A DNA stretch of 64,000 bases from Apostichopus japonicus (taxonomy: Eukaryota > Echinodermata > Holothuroidea > Aspidochirotida > Stichopodidae), in NCBI RefSeq assembly GCF_037975245.1, contig NC_092577.1, positions 35,456,898-35,520,897 on the forward strand. Direction: 5' to 3'. Of the stretch, positions 13,001 through 25,082 are shown piece after piece; position 1 is the first letter of the stretch, and each line of letters starts with the position of its first letter. The position numbers and the translations under genes are program-made. Below the pieces are notes generated by a model. It had not been told where the DNA came from, ran no database searches, and saw only the letters and a program-made list of their open reading frames with translations.

Positions 13001-16000
13001 TTTTTTCAGGAATGCATGGCATAAATGACATCAGAGATATTACTTGACTGTTAAAACAAGAGACATGAGCACTATAGAATTTAAATAATTTTATACCGCC
13101 AAATTTTCTGACAATTTTGCAGACGATCATTCGAGACATTCTGAAGACTCTCTGTGATAAAGTGGAGCTGCGTCAGACAGAGAAACTGGAGAGGAAGATA
13201 GCCTTCTTGGAGGAGGAGCTCTCTAAGCTGAAGAAGAAACTCATGATTCAGAAACAGGAAGGACTTGAGATGAAGGCTAATTATGGTGAATATTCATAAG
13301 TAAACTCAAATTAACAGGCATGAGCTTTTTCCGCGAATTCGCTGAATATCCATGATTTCTTTTCTACCTTGGGGACAAAAACTATTATCCTAACACACTG
13401 TAGCATACTCAAACTGGAGCCTTTACCGCAATTTTTGCAAAGTTCCATGATTTTTTTTACCCCTGAATTAATACCAATATTCTATTGGCTGACAAATGCG
13501 ACACAAAGTTTGTGCTGCTGGTTAAAAACTCACCCCATCACAATACCGTGTCCTTAAAGCAGCTTTCTCAGTTGAAAAATCGATAACTTATTTTAGATTC
13601 CTAGTCCGTAGTAAAATCCAATCACATTGAAACTCATTTATCTGGTTAGTTAACATTCAGTTTCAAGTAGTGGAGTAAAAGTAAAAAATTTCAACAAAAA
13701 TTTTTTAAATGTCAAAATTTGCTTTTACATGCCAGTGCGTTTCATACTACCATGAAAAAGGATCCAGTGGACAAACTTCGCAAGTTGTATCAAATTCATC
13801 AGGAATTTCGCTCAATTACATTCATCTTGGTGGAAAAATCTAGAAGATGTCTTAGTTTGGTTAATATGCAATCATTTTGTTAAAAAATACTCAAACGCTT
13901 GTAAAATATTTCGGAATCAAATAGGCTGCTTTAACTCGACCGAGGGATGGTTTATTGAATGTAACCTATTTGACTGGTTATATCTACTTTTACTCCAGGG
14001 AGTAGATCACCATAGCTGGTTTATGATGTCATCAAGTCAAATATGGTCTTCAAATACTTCACCTTCCTGTTCTAACCTTCTTTCCTTTTTTATCCTTAAA
14101 ATGTTTTACATTTGGCAGTTTTTGATAAACTGTCAATGTTCTCTGTAATTAAAATTTTATCAAAATACAAGTTCAAATTATAAAGAAAATTGAAAACATT
14201 TTTTGATAAGCTGAGTTGCCACTGATGACGTCATTAAGCTCAGCTGTTGCCAGATGCATAAATATAGCGAAATATCACAAAGTTGAAAAATAAATATCTT
14301 TGTCATATCAAGTGCTATGAAGATGTGGTTTGGACCTACATATGCAGGAAAAGTTCAACATTTTTAAAAATCATATTCAATGCAGACAACAGAATGTGAC
14401 TTTAAAGCAAACCGTGAGTTATGGCTTTTATTCAGTATAAAAATAAAAATAAAATAAAACTGTTAGCAAAATGCTTATCCACTAGAGAGCCTGTGTAGGA
14501 GAATATGTAAAAGTAAGTTGGCCTGACGTTTCGATCCTAGCAGGATCTTCTTCAAAGGCTAAATGACAAATAACAGTAACAGAAGGGACAAAAACACGCA
14601 CAGAATACAGACAGGTTAAATGAGCATGGTGAACACAAAGAGATAGATGTAAGGGGATTAGTAGACAAGGGATGGAGAGAAGAAAGAAAGAAACCAACAG
14701 GGGAAGAGGAGAGGTGGGCTTTTATTCAGTGACGAACATTTGGAACGTTGTAGATAAATGAGATGAGATACATGAAAAAGATAAAATGGTTGTTTAGAGA
14801 GACAAAAACAATTTTCAAATCAATTGGCCATAGTGAACGTCAGTGACTGTTGCCAGATGCCTTTTTTTTGTGCAAAAGTATCACCATTTTTTGGCAAAAT
14901 CTATATTCGTGGCCATACAAAATGCTATGAGGATGTGGATGTGACCCACAGATACAGAAAACATTCCAACAATTTCGAGAGGCACTCAACCTATAATGCC
15001 TCAACATTTATTCAAATTGATGTTCCACAAATTCATATATAAGTCAAATGAATATTTTGATATTTGTTTAATCAAATTCAAATTGTTTTTTTTTGTTTTC
15101 ATAATGTAGTGCAGATGAATTAACATACATTGTTTAGAGTTTTAAAGATGATTTTGGATTTCAGATATTCTTTTTATTCTTCATATTTCCTCCATTATCT
15201 GCAGAGCTGATGGTTTTAGAAATATTTGATACTCAAGACGTTGTCCTGCAGGATAAAGTTATAAAACTAAATAAGAAACACGAGGCTGAAATGCTGGATG
15301 TCAAGAAAAAACAATGGGTAAGACTTGTTTAATATATGGCCTTAACAATAGCATGTATTGTGTTAGTCACAGAGTAAAAAGAATAAAAAACAACAAGTAT
15401 TGTGTTATTTACAGAGTTAAAAACACAATAACAAGTACTGTGTTAGTCACAGAATAAATTAGCCATAACAAGTATCGTGTTAATCACAGAGCAAACAACA
15501 ATAACAAGTATTGTGTTATTCACAGAGTAAACAACAATTTCAAGTGTTGTGTTATTCTTGTTATCAATGAGTATGCTAGTCTTGTGTTTTATAGTCAAAG
15601 TATAATAAGTATCGTGTTATTCACAGAAAAAACAATGGGTATGAAAGCATTGTGTTATTCATGACAAAAGTAATATCAAATATTGTGTTCTTCATGAAAG
15701 AAACAATGAGTGATAATTGTAGTATCCATAGTAAAAACAATAACAATTGGTGTGTTATTTATGGAAAAAACAAAGGGTTATGTAATGCATTCTTCTTGAA
15801 AAATGAACAATGGAAAATTGTTGGTCATAGAAAAGGCAGTAGGTTTTATTATTCATGGCCCAAAAACAACTGGTAAGTGTTGTATAATTAATTAATGGAA
15901 AAGCAATCAGTGTTGGGTAAACTTTGGTTATTCAATGAAAAATACAATGGGAAAGTGTTGTGTTGTGTGGTATTAAAGGCAGTGTGGTGATATTTACATC

Positions 16001-17394
16001 ATTATCTTATTCCACATTTAGCTGTGAGTGGCAGGCATACGGATTTGAACAAGTAAAATTGATCTTCTTGATTATCGGATTATCGTCTAGGTTACACAAA
16101 TATACCTCCAAGACAGTCGGACAGGAGGTTCGTATATTCCAACTCGTGAATTGACTTGCCCAAGTCTGACCCGGTGACTGTGGTCAGTTCCAAAGGGAAG
16201 CATGATGCGTTAAGAAGAAGTCAAAATGCTGGGCCTGGCCGATTATAAAACATTTGGTCCCATAATCAACCGATGGGCCTGACTTGTTCTCTTTATATAT
16301 TCTTTCTTGCAGTGTGCCTTTTGCCAAAAGGAGTCGGTATTCTTCTGTTGTTGGAACACAAGTTACTGCGATTATCCTTGTCAACAGAAACATTGGGCTC
16401 AGCATCAGAGGGTCTGTCAACAGGCTGCCAATGCCTGCTCCTCCTCCTCTGGGACCGTGCCTTCCGTCACCATGGCAACCACCTCAGGCGTAAATAACTT
16501 GTCACATCTGGTTAGTTTTCAGACGGTGAAACACCGTCTTTTCCCGTACACTGTTCACGAGAAACCGAAAAGAAAAAAAAATATGTTGATCACTTTTGTA
16601 AATATCGTAATTTGCTTCATATCCTGTAAGTGTCACTTCTACAATTGAGTATGGTATCGCCAAAATGGTGGCGGATTTGAGAGTTATGTATGGTACCGCC
16701 AAATGGTGGCAGATTTGAGAGGCAAGTATTGTACCGCCAAATGGTGGCAGATTTGAGAGTTAAGTATGGTACCGCCAAATGGTGGCAGATTTGAGAGGCA
16801 AGTATGGTACCGCCAAATGGTGGCAGATTTTAGAGTTAGGTATGGTACCTCCAAATGGTGGCAGATTTGAGGTAGGTATGGTACCGCCAAATGGTGGCAG
16901 ATTTGAGAGGTAGCCAATGTTGACAGCATTGTTGTTTTTTTTCGTTTCCATCCATTTTTGATTAATTTTCAATTCTCTACCTACAGGGCAATCAAAATGT
17001 CAACCCTGCACAGACGATACCAATTGGGCAGGTGGCACAAGGAACACCGAATCAGGTACCCCAGGGACACTCAAATATATCCAACCTCATCCAGTATGTT
17101 CGATTCATGCCCATGCAGTCCAACCAGTTACTACAGAACCTACAAGTGCCCGCCCAAACTAAGCTACCCACCATTCAGATGCCCTCTATGCACCCCTCCC
17201 TACCAGCCGGTAACCCCATGCCGCCTGTGCAAATGCACACGACACCTCAGCAGCTGAGACCGATCGGTCCACCATTTCCTGCAAACCCTCAGGGTCCCCC
17301 CCAAGCCGGCAACGTGGTCAGGCAAAGAATGCCGAATGGAAACGAAGTGATTCTTCACATACCCCAGAATGTGAGACTGTCCATGCCGACGTAG
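4033..17394 (+). CDS. ZMYND8: ZMYND8-like chromatin reader (PHD-bromodomain-PWWP-MYND), complete
   Basis: Sixteen coding exons were joined: 4033-4271, 4654-4721, 5037-5230, 5650-5802, 6529-6642, 7075-7167, 7654-7741, 8287-8342, 9416-9493, 9722-9781, 10133-10188, 10721-12833, 13123-13285, 15205-15317, 16313-16510 and 16987-17394. All introns are GT-AG and the total of 4194 nt is open, giving 1397 residues. An in-frame TGA lies six codons before the chosen ATG. Domain order is PHD (about 174-218), bromodomain (225-335), a Cys-rich linker ending WFCEPC, PWWP (about 362-430), a long acidic region (to 1104), coiled coil (1105-1196) and MYND finger (1197-1232). Vertebrate ZMYND8 has the same order and similar length and reads acetylated and methylated H3/H4 tails in the nucleus, recruiting repressor complexes. 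The MYND motif [16 protein letters not shown] is nearly identical to the vertebrate one. The C-terminal 135 residues are Q/P-rich. The first three exons have no clear vertebrate match and are inferred by phase. Confidence 0.93.
7269..7346. repeat. two-copy G-rich tandem repeat in ZMYND8 intron 6
   Basis: About 39 bp (GGGACAGGGGCATTGATTGT plus a G-rich tail) occurs twice in tandem, nearly perfectly. No function is evident. Confidence 0.6.
8584..8840 (+). repeat. tRNA-derived SINE-like element in ZMYND8 intron 8
   Basis: The stretch opens with a degraded tRNA head: an A-box-like TGGCGTAGCGGTTAGTG and, about 35 bp later, a B-box-like ACGTTCAAACCCTC. A body of about 190 bp without tRNA resemblance follows (TCCGTCGGATGGGTAAG and beyond). 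The A/B box spacing and the unrelated body are typical of tRNA-derived SINEs. Exact ends and target-site duplications were not identified. Confidence 0.6.
9945..10080 (+). repeat. dispersed repeat, copy A (ZMYND8 intron 10)
   Basis: The sequence from GTGAGTTTTTCCGCG through GGGGACAAAAACTATTAT to GCAATTTTTGCAAAGTTCC recurs at about 13318-13465 with moderate divergence and a small insertion. Both copies have the same orientation. No coding signal was seen. Its family is unknown. Confidence 0.7.
10721..12833 (+). other. ZMYND8: ZMYND8 large exon: PWWP end and acidic low-complexity region
   Basis: This single 2113-nt exon encodes about 704 residues. It starts with the end of the PWWP fold and the conserved SPFRTPYDV segment. 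After that it is almost wholly E/D/K/S/T-rich and probably disordered. It contains [11 protein letters not shown] followed by DSDDDES and [12 protein letters not shown], matching a short conserved patch upstream of Ser/Asp-rich runs in vertebrate ZMYND8, and [18 protein letters not shown] matching the later acidic ELVID patch. Long open frames on the opposite strand here (for example 11896-11111) are by-products of codon bias. Confidence 0.85.
13318..13465 (+). repeat. dispersed repeat, copy B (ZMYND8 intron 13)
   Basis: This is the second copy of the unit at 9945-10080. It shares GGGGACAAAAACTATTAT, the ACACACTGT stretch, CAAACTGGAGC and GCAATTTTTGCAAAGTTCC. It carries an extra CGCTGAATATCCATGATT-like insertion after the TTCCGCG start. 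Confidence 0.7.
14470..14720 (-). mobile_element. Penelope-like retroelement terminal-repeat fragment
   Basis: Read on the minus strand, the block contains CTTTGAAGAAGATCCTGC, then TAGGATCGAAACGTCAGG and a pyrimidine-rich stretch. This resembles the terminal repeats of Penelope-like elements, which in many animals carry a hammerhead ribozyme. No reverse transcriptase or GIY-YIG sequence is nearby, so this is at most a short remnant in a ZMYND8 intron. Family assignment rests on motif memory only. Confidence 0.5.
14525..14558 (-). ncRNA. hammerhead-ribozyme-like core
   Basis: The minus strand reads TTTGAAGA, then GATCC-TGCTA-GGATC (a perfect 5-bp stem II with a 5-nt loop), then GAAAC and GTC. 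This follows the hammerhead order CUGANGA, stem II, GAAA, GUC, except that the first core C is a T. Stems I and III were not verified, and the C-to-T change may impair cleavage. Confidence 0.5.
15340..15960 (+). repeat. degenerate minisatellite in ZMYND8 intron 14
   Basis: A loosely conserved unit of about 40-55 bp built on AACAAGTATTGTGTTATTCA and CAGAGTAAAC recurs roughly ten times, decaying to the right. It is non-coding and intronic, just 3' of the second coiled-coil exon. Confidence 0.65.
16650..16916 (+). repeat. minisatellite of about 35 bp in ZMYND8 intron 15
   Basis: About seven to eight near-identical copies of GTATGGTACCGCCAAATGGT plus GGCAGATTTGAGAG(GT) are arrayed between the MYND exon and the last exon. 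Each unit contains the imperfect palindrome CCGCCAAATGGTGG. Copies differ by a few bases, so the array looks young. Confidence 0.85.
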
Positions 17395-18420
17395 ATGGCT
17401 GGACGATAGGATGAACAATAGGGTGAACAAGCGAGAGATAAATTAAAAGAAACAGGGTAAGTCAAATGATGTGGAGATTGCTAAAATCATATGAGGTGAA
17501 ACATAGTCACACCTCCTCGTTGGTCATTTTATGAAACAATTATTTGAAGTATTAGCATAATGTAATAACGACTCACTCACTCCCTCTGATTACATAATTG
17601 TCAAGTTTTAAAGGTCAGGAGAGAGAGAAAGAAAATAGCCAATAAATGAATAGACTGGACTATAAATGAAATTAGTTATTCATACTTTATGAAGGAATTC
17701 AGTGGGTGTAATAATTTCCATAATGGTGAAAGGTTGATATCTCACAACTTACAGCTATTCCAAATTATCAGGATAAAATTCAGGCTGTGCCACAGTCCAT
17801 AATATTTTAGAATATGGTAGATATAACTCGCTGTAAACCACTGATTTTGGGAAGCAGTCAAACCTTTAAAAGATGAGATCTCTTAAAACCATACTAACGA
17901 TGATATTTATGCGAGGATTGTTCAAGAAAATTAAAAGGAATATTGATATTCCTATTGCTATGCCCTTTAACAAAGTTACTGTCATCTGTTACAATTTCAA
18001 CCATTTCTGTGACCAAGCTTTTTAACCTTCAAACAAAATCTTATATTAACTTTCCAAGTCCTCTTAACCTAATTCCTTTGTTATTTTGTTTGTTTCTTTT
18101 GTCCCCCATTTTGAGATTACATTACCTTTTGTTGGTCACATCACCAACCTTCATCTTATCAAATTGATAAGTATATTCTGTTTTTTTTTAACTAGTGTTG
18201 CATACCTAGACAAAAGGGACACTTCCTTATCTTTAAAAGAAGGCAAAAAAAAAAAGGCAAAAGATTGACTTTCTTTCTCCATTGTCTTGTCATTTCTTTG
18301 TTCTACATTCAAATTCCAATCCCACAAAAAAGGAATTCAAGAAAAGAGAGAAAAAATTACGAAGTCAGGTCGGTGCCAGGCTGTGACCGACTCCGTAAAG
18401 TACACTTCAAACGAATAAAG
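17395..18420 (+). other. probable ZMYND8 3' UTR and candidate poly(A) signals
   Basis: Sequence after the TAG at 17392-17394 is AT-rich and non-coding. Canonical AATAAA hexamers occur at 17641-17646 and 18414-18419. Either could end the transcript; no downstream GU-rich element was judged decisive. Confidence 0.4.
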
Positions 18421-19728
18421 AACTCCAAAGATCTCGGATGAAATTCGAGATTTAATTTGTCTGCATTTGTCACGATCATTCGGTTTGTTTATTTGGTTAA
18501 GTTTAATCCAAATAAATGAACGATTGATTCAACACTTAATATCTGATATCTTAAAGCGATATTAAACATTTGAATTTTAATTCAGCCGATCATTCTCCAG
18601 TTGTTAACATAAAATGAAGATAAGCTATTCTACTTAATAAATAGCCGGGGGCTCAGAGCCTGGGGAAAGAGGGGGGTTGGAGGGGAGTTGGAGGGGGGAT
18701 GGACACGGGGAAAGTGTTAAGATCAAAAATTACAAAGTGTTCCTATTTCATAAATTAGAAGTGGCCGTTTTTATTATTCAATGAACAGTTCCATTTTAAA
18801 AGAATGAAGTGTCTTTCCAGAAATATTGACCTTTTGCTCTATTCTCAAGAATATTACGAGGACCAAGGGTCCGGGTGACGAAAGCAAACAAACCAAACTG
18901 ATATTAATTTTAAGGGGGTAAAAAATGTGGAAACTTTTCAAAACATAGTAATAGCTTCATTGTATTAAATTATATTAAATGAAGGGTTCAATAATGAATA
19001 AACCTAGTGAATTGACTGTACTGTTATTGGGCTTGTATGGGATAGCAGCTATTGACAAGTACCTTGTTTTAAAAAAAAAAGGGTTTGGTTCCAAATCGAC
19101 TCGAAAATGTTTGCTTTAATGTAAAAAAGTAAAGAAAAGGCAAGACATGAAGGTTAGTGTTTAAGTAGCATACCCTCACATAAAGTCACTGTGGATCATA
19201 GCAGCCCAGCATTTTCTTCTCCTTACTCAATCTCTTCTCGTCCATTTTCTGTTTGTTTTTATTCGTTCAAATCACTTGAAAACCTTTCCCCTCAATATTA
19301 TGAACAGGTTTTTCATTCTTCCACAGGATGTAAGCATTTTAGCGATGCATATAAAGAGCATCGAGTTTTCTAATTTGTGTGGGTATATTAATCTCGATTG
19401 TTACCGTCACAAGTAAAGCCTAAGAGAGGTTCTCCAAATGTGAAGATGCCGGAGTCCTTGCAATTGCTTTATGTGAAGTGTCTTTACAAGCAACCTGACC
19501 TGTTTTATCTGGTTTCATTTCATGTTTCATTTTGGTCATATTCTTGGGTTGCTATCTGTTCGTGTTCTTCTGTTCAAACATACACAGGACTTTCAAATGT
19601 TTTCTTAAGCCCATTTTTTGTGAATATGACGAGATTTATGGTCAAGCTTGTAACACTGAATATCATTCTCCCGAATGAATATGCATTTGTACTGTTACTA
19701 TAGCAGTCAATTGGGACAATTTGCTTAT

Positions 19729-20096
19729 GCTAATACCACTCTGTACTGTCCCCCCACATGATGATTCAAAGCACTCGTACTGGCAGTATGAACAGTTCCT
19801 AATCTTTATCTGATACTAATGCTAATACCACTCTATACTGCCCTTCCATATCATGCTTGAAATCACTCGTACTGACAGTATGAACAGTTCCTAAACTTGA
19901 TCTGATTCTAATGCTAATACCACTCTATACTGTCCTCTCATAACATGCTAGAAAGCACTCGTACTGACAGTATGATTAGTTCCTAAACCTTATCTGATTA
20001 TAATGCTAATACCATTCTGTACTGTCCCCTCATATCATGCTTCAAAGCACTCGTACTGACAGTATGAACAGTTCCTAATCTTTATTTGATAGACAC
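19729..20096 (+). repeat. 92-bp tandem repeat, four copies
   Basis: The start GCTAATACCA occurs at 19729, 19821, 19913 and 20005, spaced exactly 92 bp apart. Each unit continues through a ctgtcc/tgccc segment, GCACTCGTACTGACAGTATG and AACAGTTCCTAA. Divergence is only a few bases per copy with no length change. Related single copies lie near 25083 and 56660. Confidence 0.9.
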
Positions 20097-23000
20097 AGGA
20101 CATTCATACTAAAAGTATGGTGCTTCATAAAGCAGGATTTCACTTGACGTACAAGCACTTCATATCATAAAAAATGGAATTTTGTTATATAACCTATAAA
20201 GGTGCTTTATCCGTGGAATGTTTCTGTTTTCTGTTTACTTTTCTCTGTTGTAACACTTCAAGTGATATGTTCTATTGAATTATTGTGTTTTGCTTTGGTT
20301 TCAAATTTTTTAGTTCATCTTATTACATTTCATTAAACACAACCAATCAGATGGCTGTGAGCAATCAAACATGGAATAGTTTAAGAAAAAATAAAGGCAA
20401 ATGAAAAAGGGGAAATTTTATTTGATATCAAAAAAGTTCATATATATCTCACTTGAGCATTTACTAAGCAAATTATGGCTTGAAGTTGCAGGTGTAAGAA
20501 AATGATTGATTTTACTGCACATCCGGTTAAAATTCATAAAAGTAGAAGAAAAGTTAGGTGCTAAAGTGAGGTAGCACCTTAAATTAGGGTAAACACTTTG
20601 TGCTTCTTACTTAACATCTTCCTTTGTAAACTTTTACAGGGCTACATGAAACCTTTAAGCCGCCATATTTTGCAGGAAGTCATACCAACTTGTATTATTC
20701 TACAGGGAGGATTTGTGAAGACTTATTTATTATAATCAGGGATGGATCTAGGGAGAGGGAAGGGGGGGGGGGCTTGCTGTTCTTCTAAAACATTTTTGGC
20801 AGTCAAAGTAATTTGCTTAAAACAAGATATTGTAATGGAATAATTTATCAAAATTCGCACACACAAAGAAATTCCTTACATTTTACCATTGTTATCTTAT
20901 GCACGGTTGTATCGATGCTCGTCGTGTCCATGCCCAATATTCCAAGAATTGCTGGAACCGCCACTGATAATAACCTTTGACCTAATCTGTCTCCCACCAA
21001 TTATTGTGTTGTTGTACATAATCAGAGTCTCATGTCTATTAATAATAAGTGTAATGTAAGTTGATTGAGGTTGGGCGTCAATAATGATACATCATAAAGA
21101 CCAGTCATTTTGTACATTTGTTACAGTTTGCTTGTATAATTTAGAACACTTATAATTAAAACTTTTGAAAACATCAACCGTGAGAAAGATTTATTTTTAC
21201 TTCCCACCCCTCTCCCACCCCTCTCCCACACCCACCCTGCTCCCTCTCTACACCCATCCCACACTTAATTACGAATATCACTCAAATGGTGAAGGTGTAA
21301 TATCACGTTGCAACATATGAGGAGTACAGGTCGTAAAGGAGGGGAAACTAAGCAGATCAAGTTACTACTGTTAAACTGAGGGCAAGGGAGTACAGGGGGG
21401 GGGGGGAAGACAAGGTTGCAAGGAAATGAAACATGTTAATTTCAACAGAGTGTGGGGGAAATCAAATGACTAACTGACCCGGTGCTGCTACTACCACCTT
21501 CCCCTCCTTCGTTAGCTGTGTGTTGTTCACCCCTGGAAGTATTTTCTTAAACAAGGGGCCTCCTACCCCACCCCGGCCTTTCCCCACCACTTCCATAGCC
21601 GAGTCATTCCAGTTAGTGCATAGTCGAGCTTGTCAAGGGAAGTCTTGAAAGATCATCACACAGCAGTGTTGCCCCCCCCCCCGCTCCCCCACACACCCAA
21701 AGTTAAGCTTGCTTAAAGTTACTAAGATTTGAAACGAATATTTCTGGTACCGCTGAATCTTCTAAATTGTCCCAGATATGAGAAGAACTTAAGTGTTGAG
21801 GATCAGAAAAACGATGCTAAGTCTCCCAAATTTGTTATTTAATTGCTTGTCGGAATTTAAGCAAGAGTGACTATTAATTGACATATTTTGGTCAATGCAT
21901 GATGACCGTCTGGTGACTCCACCTCAACCGTCATAATTGGAGGATATGATAATGATTACTGTGATAAACAACTTCGCCCCAAACAGCTTTGTTTTACCAT
22001 TCGGGAGATACTAAAAGGTTTAATGTTCCTTCACAAACACACATCTTACGACTTGATCAAGTATAAATATAATATCATTTAATCAATTAGGCCTATTCTA
22101 GCAAGAACTTGTGTTATACTCACCCAAGGCAGAATATTTGCAAACTCTATTGTTTTGTTTACCGTAGTTCGTGTTTGTCGCATGTATTTGGACCCTTTCA
22201 CTTGTATTAACGTTTGCTAATAAAATATTAATAATAACAAAAATACACAGAAGAAACCTAGTTACGCCGTGTAAATAACCTTATATCACAAGGTTTCATT
22301 CATATGCTTACCACATCTCAGACTCGTAATGTAAATAGGCCTACCTTCATGAACCATTTACCTGGCTTAATTAAATAGCACACCAATATTTAATATCACA
22401 ACTGAGATGGAATCGCTCCATTCTGCCAGTTGATCCATATTGACTCTGTAGAGGAAATAATGTTAAATATAACAATGGGAGGTTAGTAGTTGCGGGCTGT
22501 AGTATTCTCAAGTTTGGCAAATAGCATGCTAGATTTGTTTCCATAGTCTGAGAGGTAGCCTATACATGTATGTTTTACCAGCACACAGACAACGCACAGA
22601 TTGTCTACGAAGTATATTTTACTTCCAGTGCGTGATTTTCAATCCGTAGCATAACAAGTAACTAGCCTATAGTTTTGGCCGTGTCCTAATACATACCGTT
22701 CGCCGTTAGACAATAGTTTCTGTTAATTCTGTGCAGAAATTTAAGGAGAGATACACCCTATCATCGTCATTGGTTTATGTGATATAGATAACTGTCACTA
22801 AAAACTTTCCCGATCAAACTAAGACAAAGAGATATCACAGATTCTATGTTTCTTTCCTTACAGAGTTGATCAAGTCTAAATATGACATCATCGAGCCACA
22901 GGTCCTTCTAATATATATATATTTATTGATTCGCCCCATATTTCCATGGTTTAACTCATACAACGCTGAAAATCGTGTGACCGCTTGTCAAATGGGTGTA

Positions 23001-24787
23001 TCTTCTACCCCTCCCCTCTTTTCCCCCTTCTGTGACGTAGAGAGTTGGTGAAGGGCAGGAAAGTGTATGGGTGTGGGCAAGCAGGGGAATAGATTGCTGT
23101 CGGCTATGTGATCCAACCGGCGGGGCTGGGGCCTTGAAACAAGTCCGGACGAACCAAACACTTTTCGCGATCAAAGGAATTCGCCGCCTTCGGTACATCA
23201 AGTTAACGGCAACTACTTCGATCGTAGCCCCGCCCCACGCGGCACTGGGGCACCGGTTCCAAGCCGGAATACCAATCGGCCGCTGGTATAGTAGTGAGAA
23301 GGGAGGGGTGTGGGGGGGGGGGTTGAACTGCAGGGGCTGTTGACTGAGATATAATGTTTTGGTTTAATTCTCAAACTGACATTAATAACAGTTTTCGTTC
23401 TATTTGTTACATCAAGAAGAGCACCAAATGATCCACATCACCGCTAGGAAACATCCGTAGAAAATGTACTTCTATCAGTGATGGCTATACGAGTAGGATG
23501 TCTGTTCTTTTGTTCATGGAAATGCACATTCTATGGGATATATCCTTACAATAAAGTCTAACTGTGGTAATTGAGTGAGAAAATTAACTTCCTCATCAAT
23601 ATTCAAATTTGACTACAAGATCAATTGGTGATAGATCAAGTGTCATGGAGATATACTATAGCGCCAGTAGTATAGGTAAGTATGATGTTACATAAGTAAT
23701 TTATGATGCCACGTCACGCTGCCAATACAGGCTGTCAGGTAGGGGCTTATAGGAACCTATATAGGACTTTCTAACCTGGAATGCACTTCACGGCGTTGTT
23801 CATAGATAAGTTATGCTAGGTCTTCCTTTTAATTCGCATAAACTTGGTAAATCCCAAACACTTTGGAGAATAGCCTACACCCCTACAAAAATATTAGACA
23901 CTATACATGAAAATATCCACACTGATCAGCACATAACAAGTCTGCACTATATGTTATAATAACATCTACTATATGTTTGTAGCTCTTGTTTATCGTCTCA
24001 AACATTCCGATGGTTTAGCTGTACCTAAAAAATGGCCAAAATTGGCTAAGGTCATGATTGTGTGGTATCCGCCCTTTTTCAGAACACGTGATACACATTT
24101 AGCATTGTATCATCATGCTCGTATAATCAAGGGCACTGGGGTTGAGGGTAGATAAGATTAGTGTTCGTCCCATGCAGGTTCTAACTTGCCGGGGTGACTT
24201 TTCCTTAATAAAAATATCAGTGCAATACATTGGGACATATACCACCATCACAATACCGGCGTCTATGAACGTATTTTACATGACTTTTCACAATGTAGTA
24301 TATTGGTGATTGAAAGTAAACACTGCTATAATATAAAGTGAGATATAAATGAAGTTACTCTGTCTCCGACAGCGGTAATTAGTTTTCTTGAAAAACCAAC
24401 AAAAGCAAACCAAGGAATTATTATGCCGGTATAATAATGCCTACATTGTTAACATTATCATAGAGAACAACAGACATGTGAGCAAATACAACAGAAGATA
24501 AGAATCTCTCTCCTTTCATGCTTACTTTATTAATTGAATCGAAAAGCTTCAGAGACCAAAAAAATGTGTTGAAACCCTTTTTGGTTCGAAGGAGAACTGA
24601 AATCTATTATCTGATGATCTGTCTTAAAGGGTGTCTTTAATCTCAAAATACTGGTAGACATGACCCTTTACGCGAACAGACCAATTTATTGTACAGGTCT
24701 TCAGGTGCAACATAACAACTTAGTATAGGAATATACAAGACTTGTACTATGGCCTCAAAGAACATGTCTAGAAATGTATTACATATT

Positions 24788-24790
<3 letters not shown>

Positions 24791-24842
<52 letters not shown>

Positions 24843-24857
24843 TTATATATATATATA
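24791..24857. repeat. (TA)n microsatellite
   Basis: A run of alternating TA of about 45 bp is followed by a TTTATTTATATATATATA tail. Simple sequence only. Confidence 0.95.
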
Positions 24858-25082
24858 AATAAGTCAATAAATAAGTAAAGATCAACACACCATATCATAC
24901 CACTGGCTACACATATATTTCTTATTTACGACTTGGCTTGCCTATAAAAAGTGGTAATGCTGTGTAAATTGTCAGATTCAAAGCACCAGGGGTGCACTCT
25001 GTACAATCATAACACTTGGGTAATACGCCCTCATTAACAGTTATACAAAGCCAGTTCATACTCATTCACATACCATTAGAAT

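Larger units (their letters stand above)
14235..14990 (+). repeat. diverged direct repeat pair in ZMYND8 intron 13
   Basis: Sequence at about 14240-14370 (TGTTGCCAGATGC, then TGCTATGAAGATGTGG and ACATTTT) is echoed at about 14848-14985 (TGTTGCCAGATGC, then TGCTATGAGGATGTGG and ACAATTT), separated by the Penelope-like block. The copies are clearly related but diverged. They look like two insertions of one non-coding repeat, or one repeat split by a later insertion. Confidence 0.5.
13123..16510 (+). other. ZMYND8: ZMYND8 coiled-coil and MYND exons
   Basis: Exons 13123-13285 and 15205-15317 encode a heptad-patterned helix ([19 protein letters not shown], then [13 protein letters not shown]). 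Exon 16313-16510 opens with the MYND finger: CAFC, FFCCW, YCDYPCQ, and the HWAQHQRVC end that supplies the last zinc ligands. In the family the coiled coil supports dimerisation and partner binding, and MYND binds proline-rich corepressor motifs. The KKKQW-to-C junction falls exactly at the exon border. Confidence 0.88.

Noticed and set aside
23071-23343. GC-richer open frame of 90 residues
   Set aside because: It has no recognised domain, no flanking splice structure, and ends in a G homopolymer. Not enough evidence for a gene.
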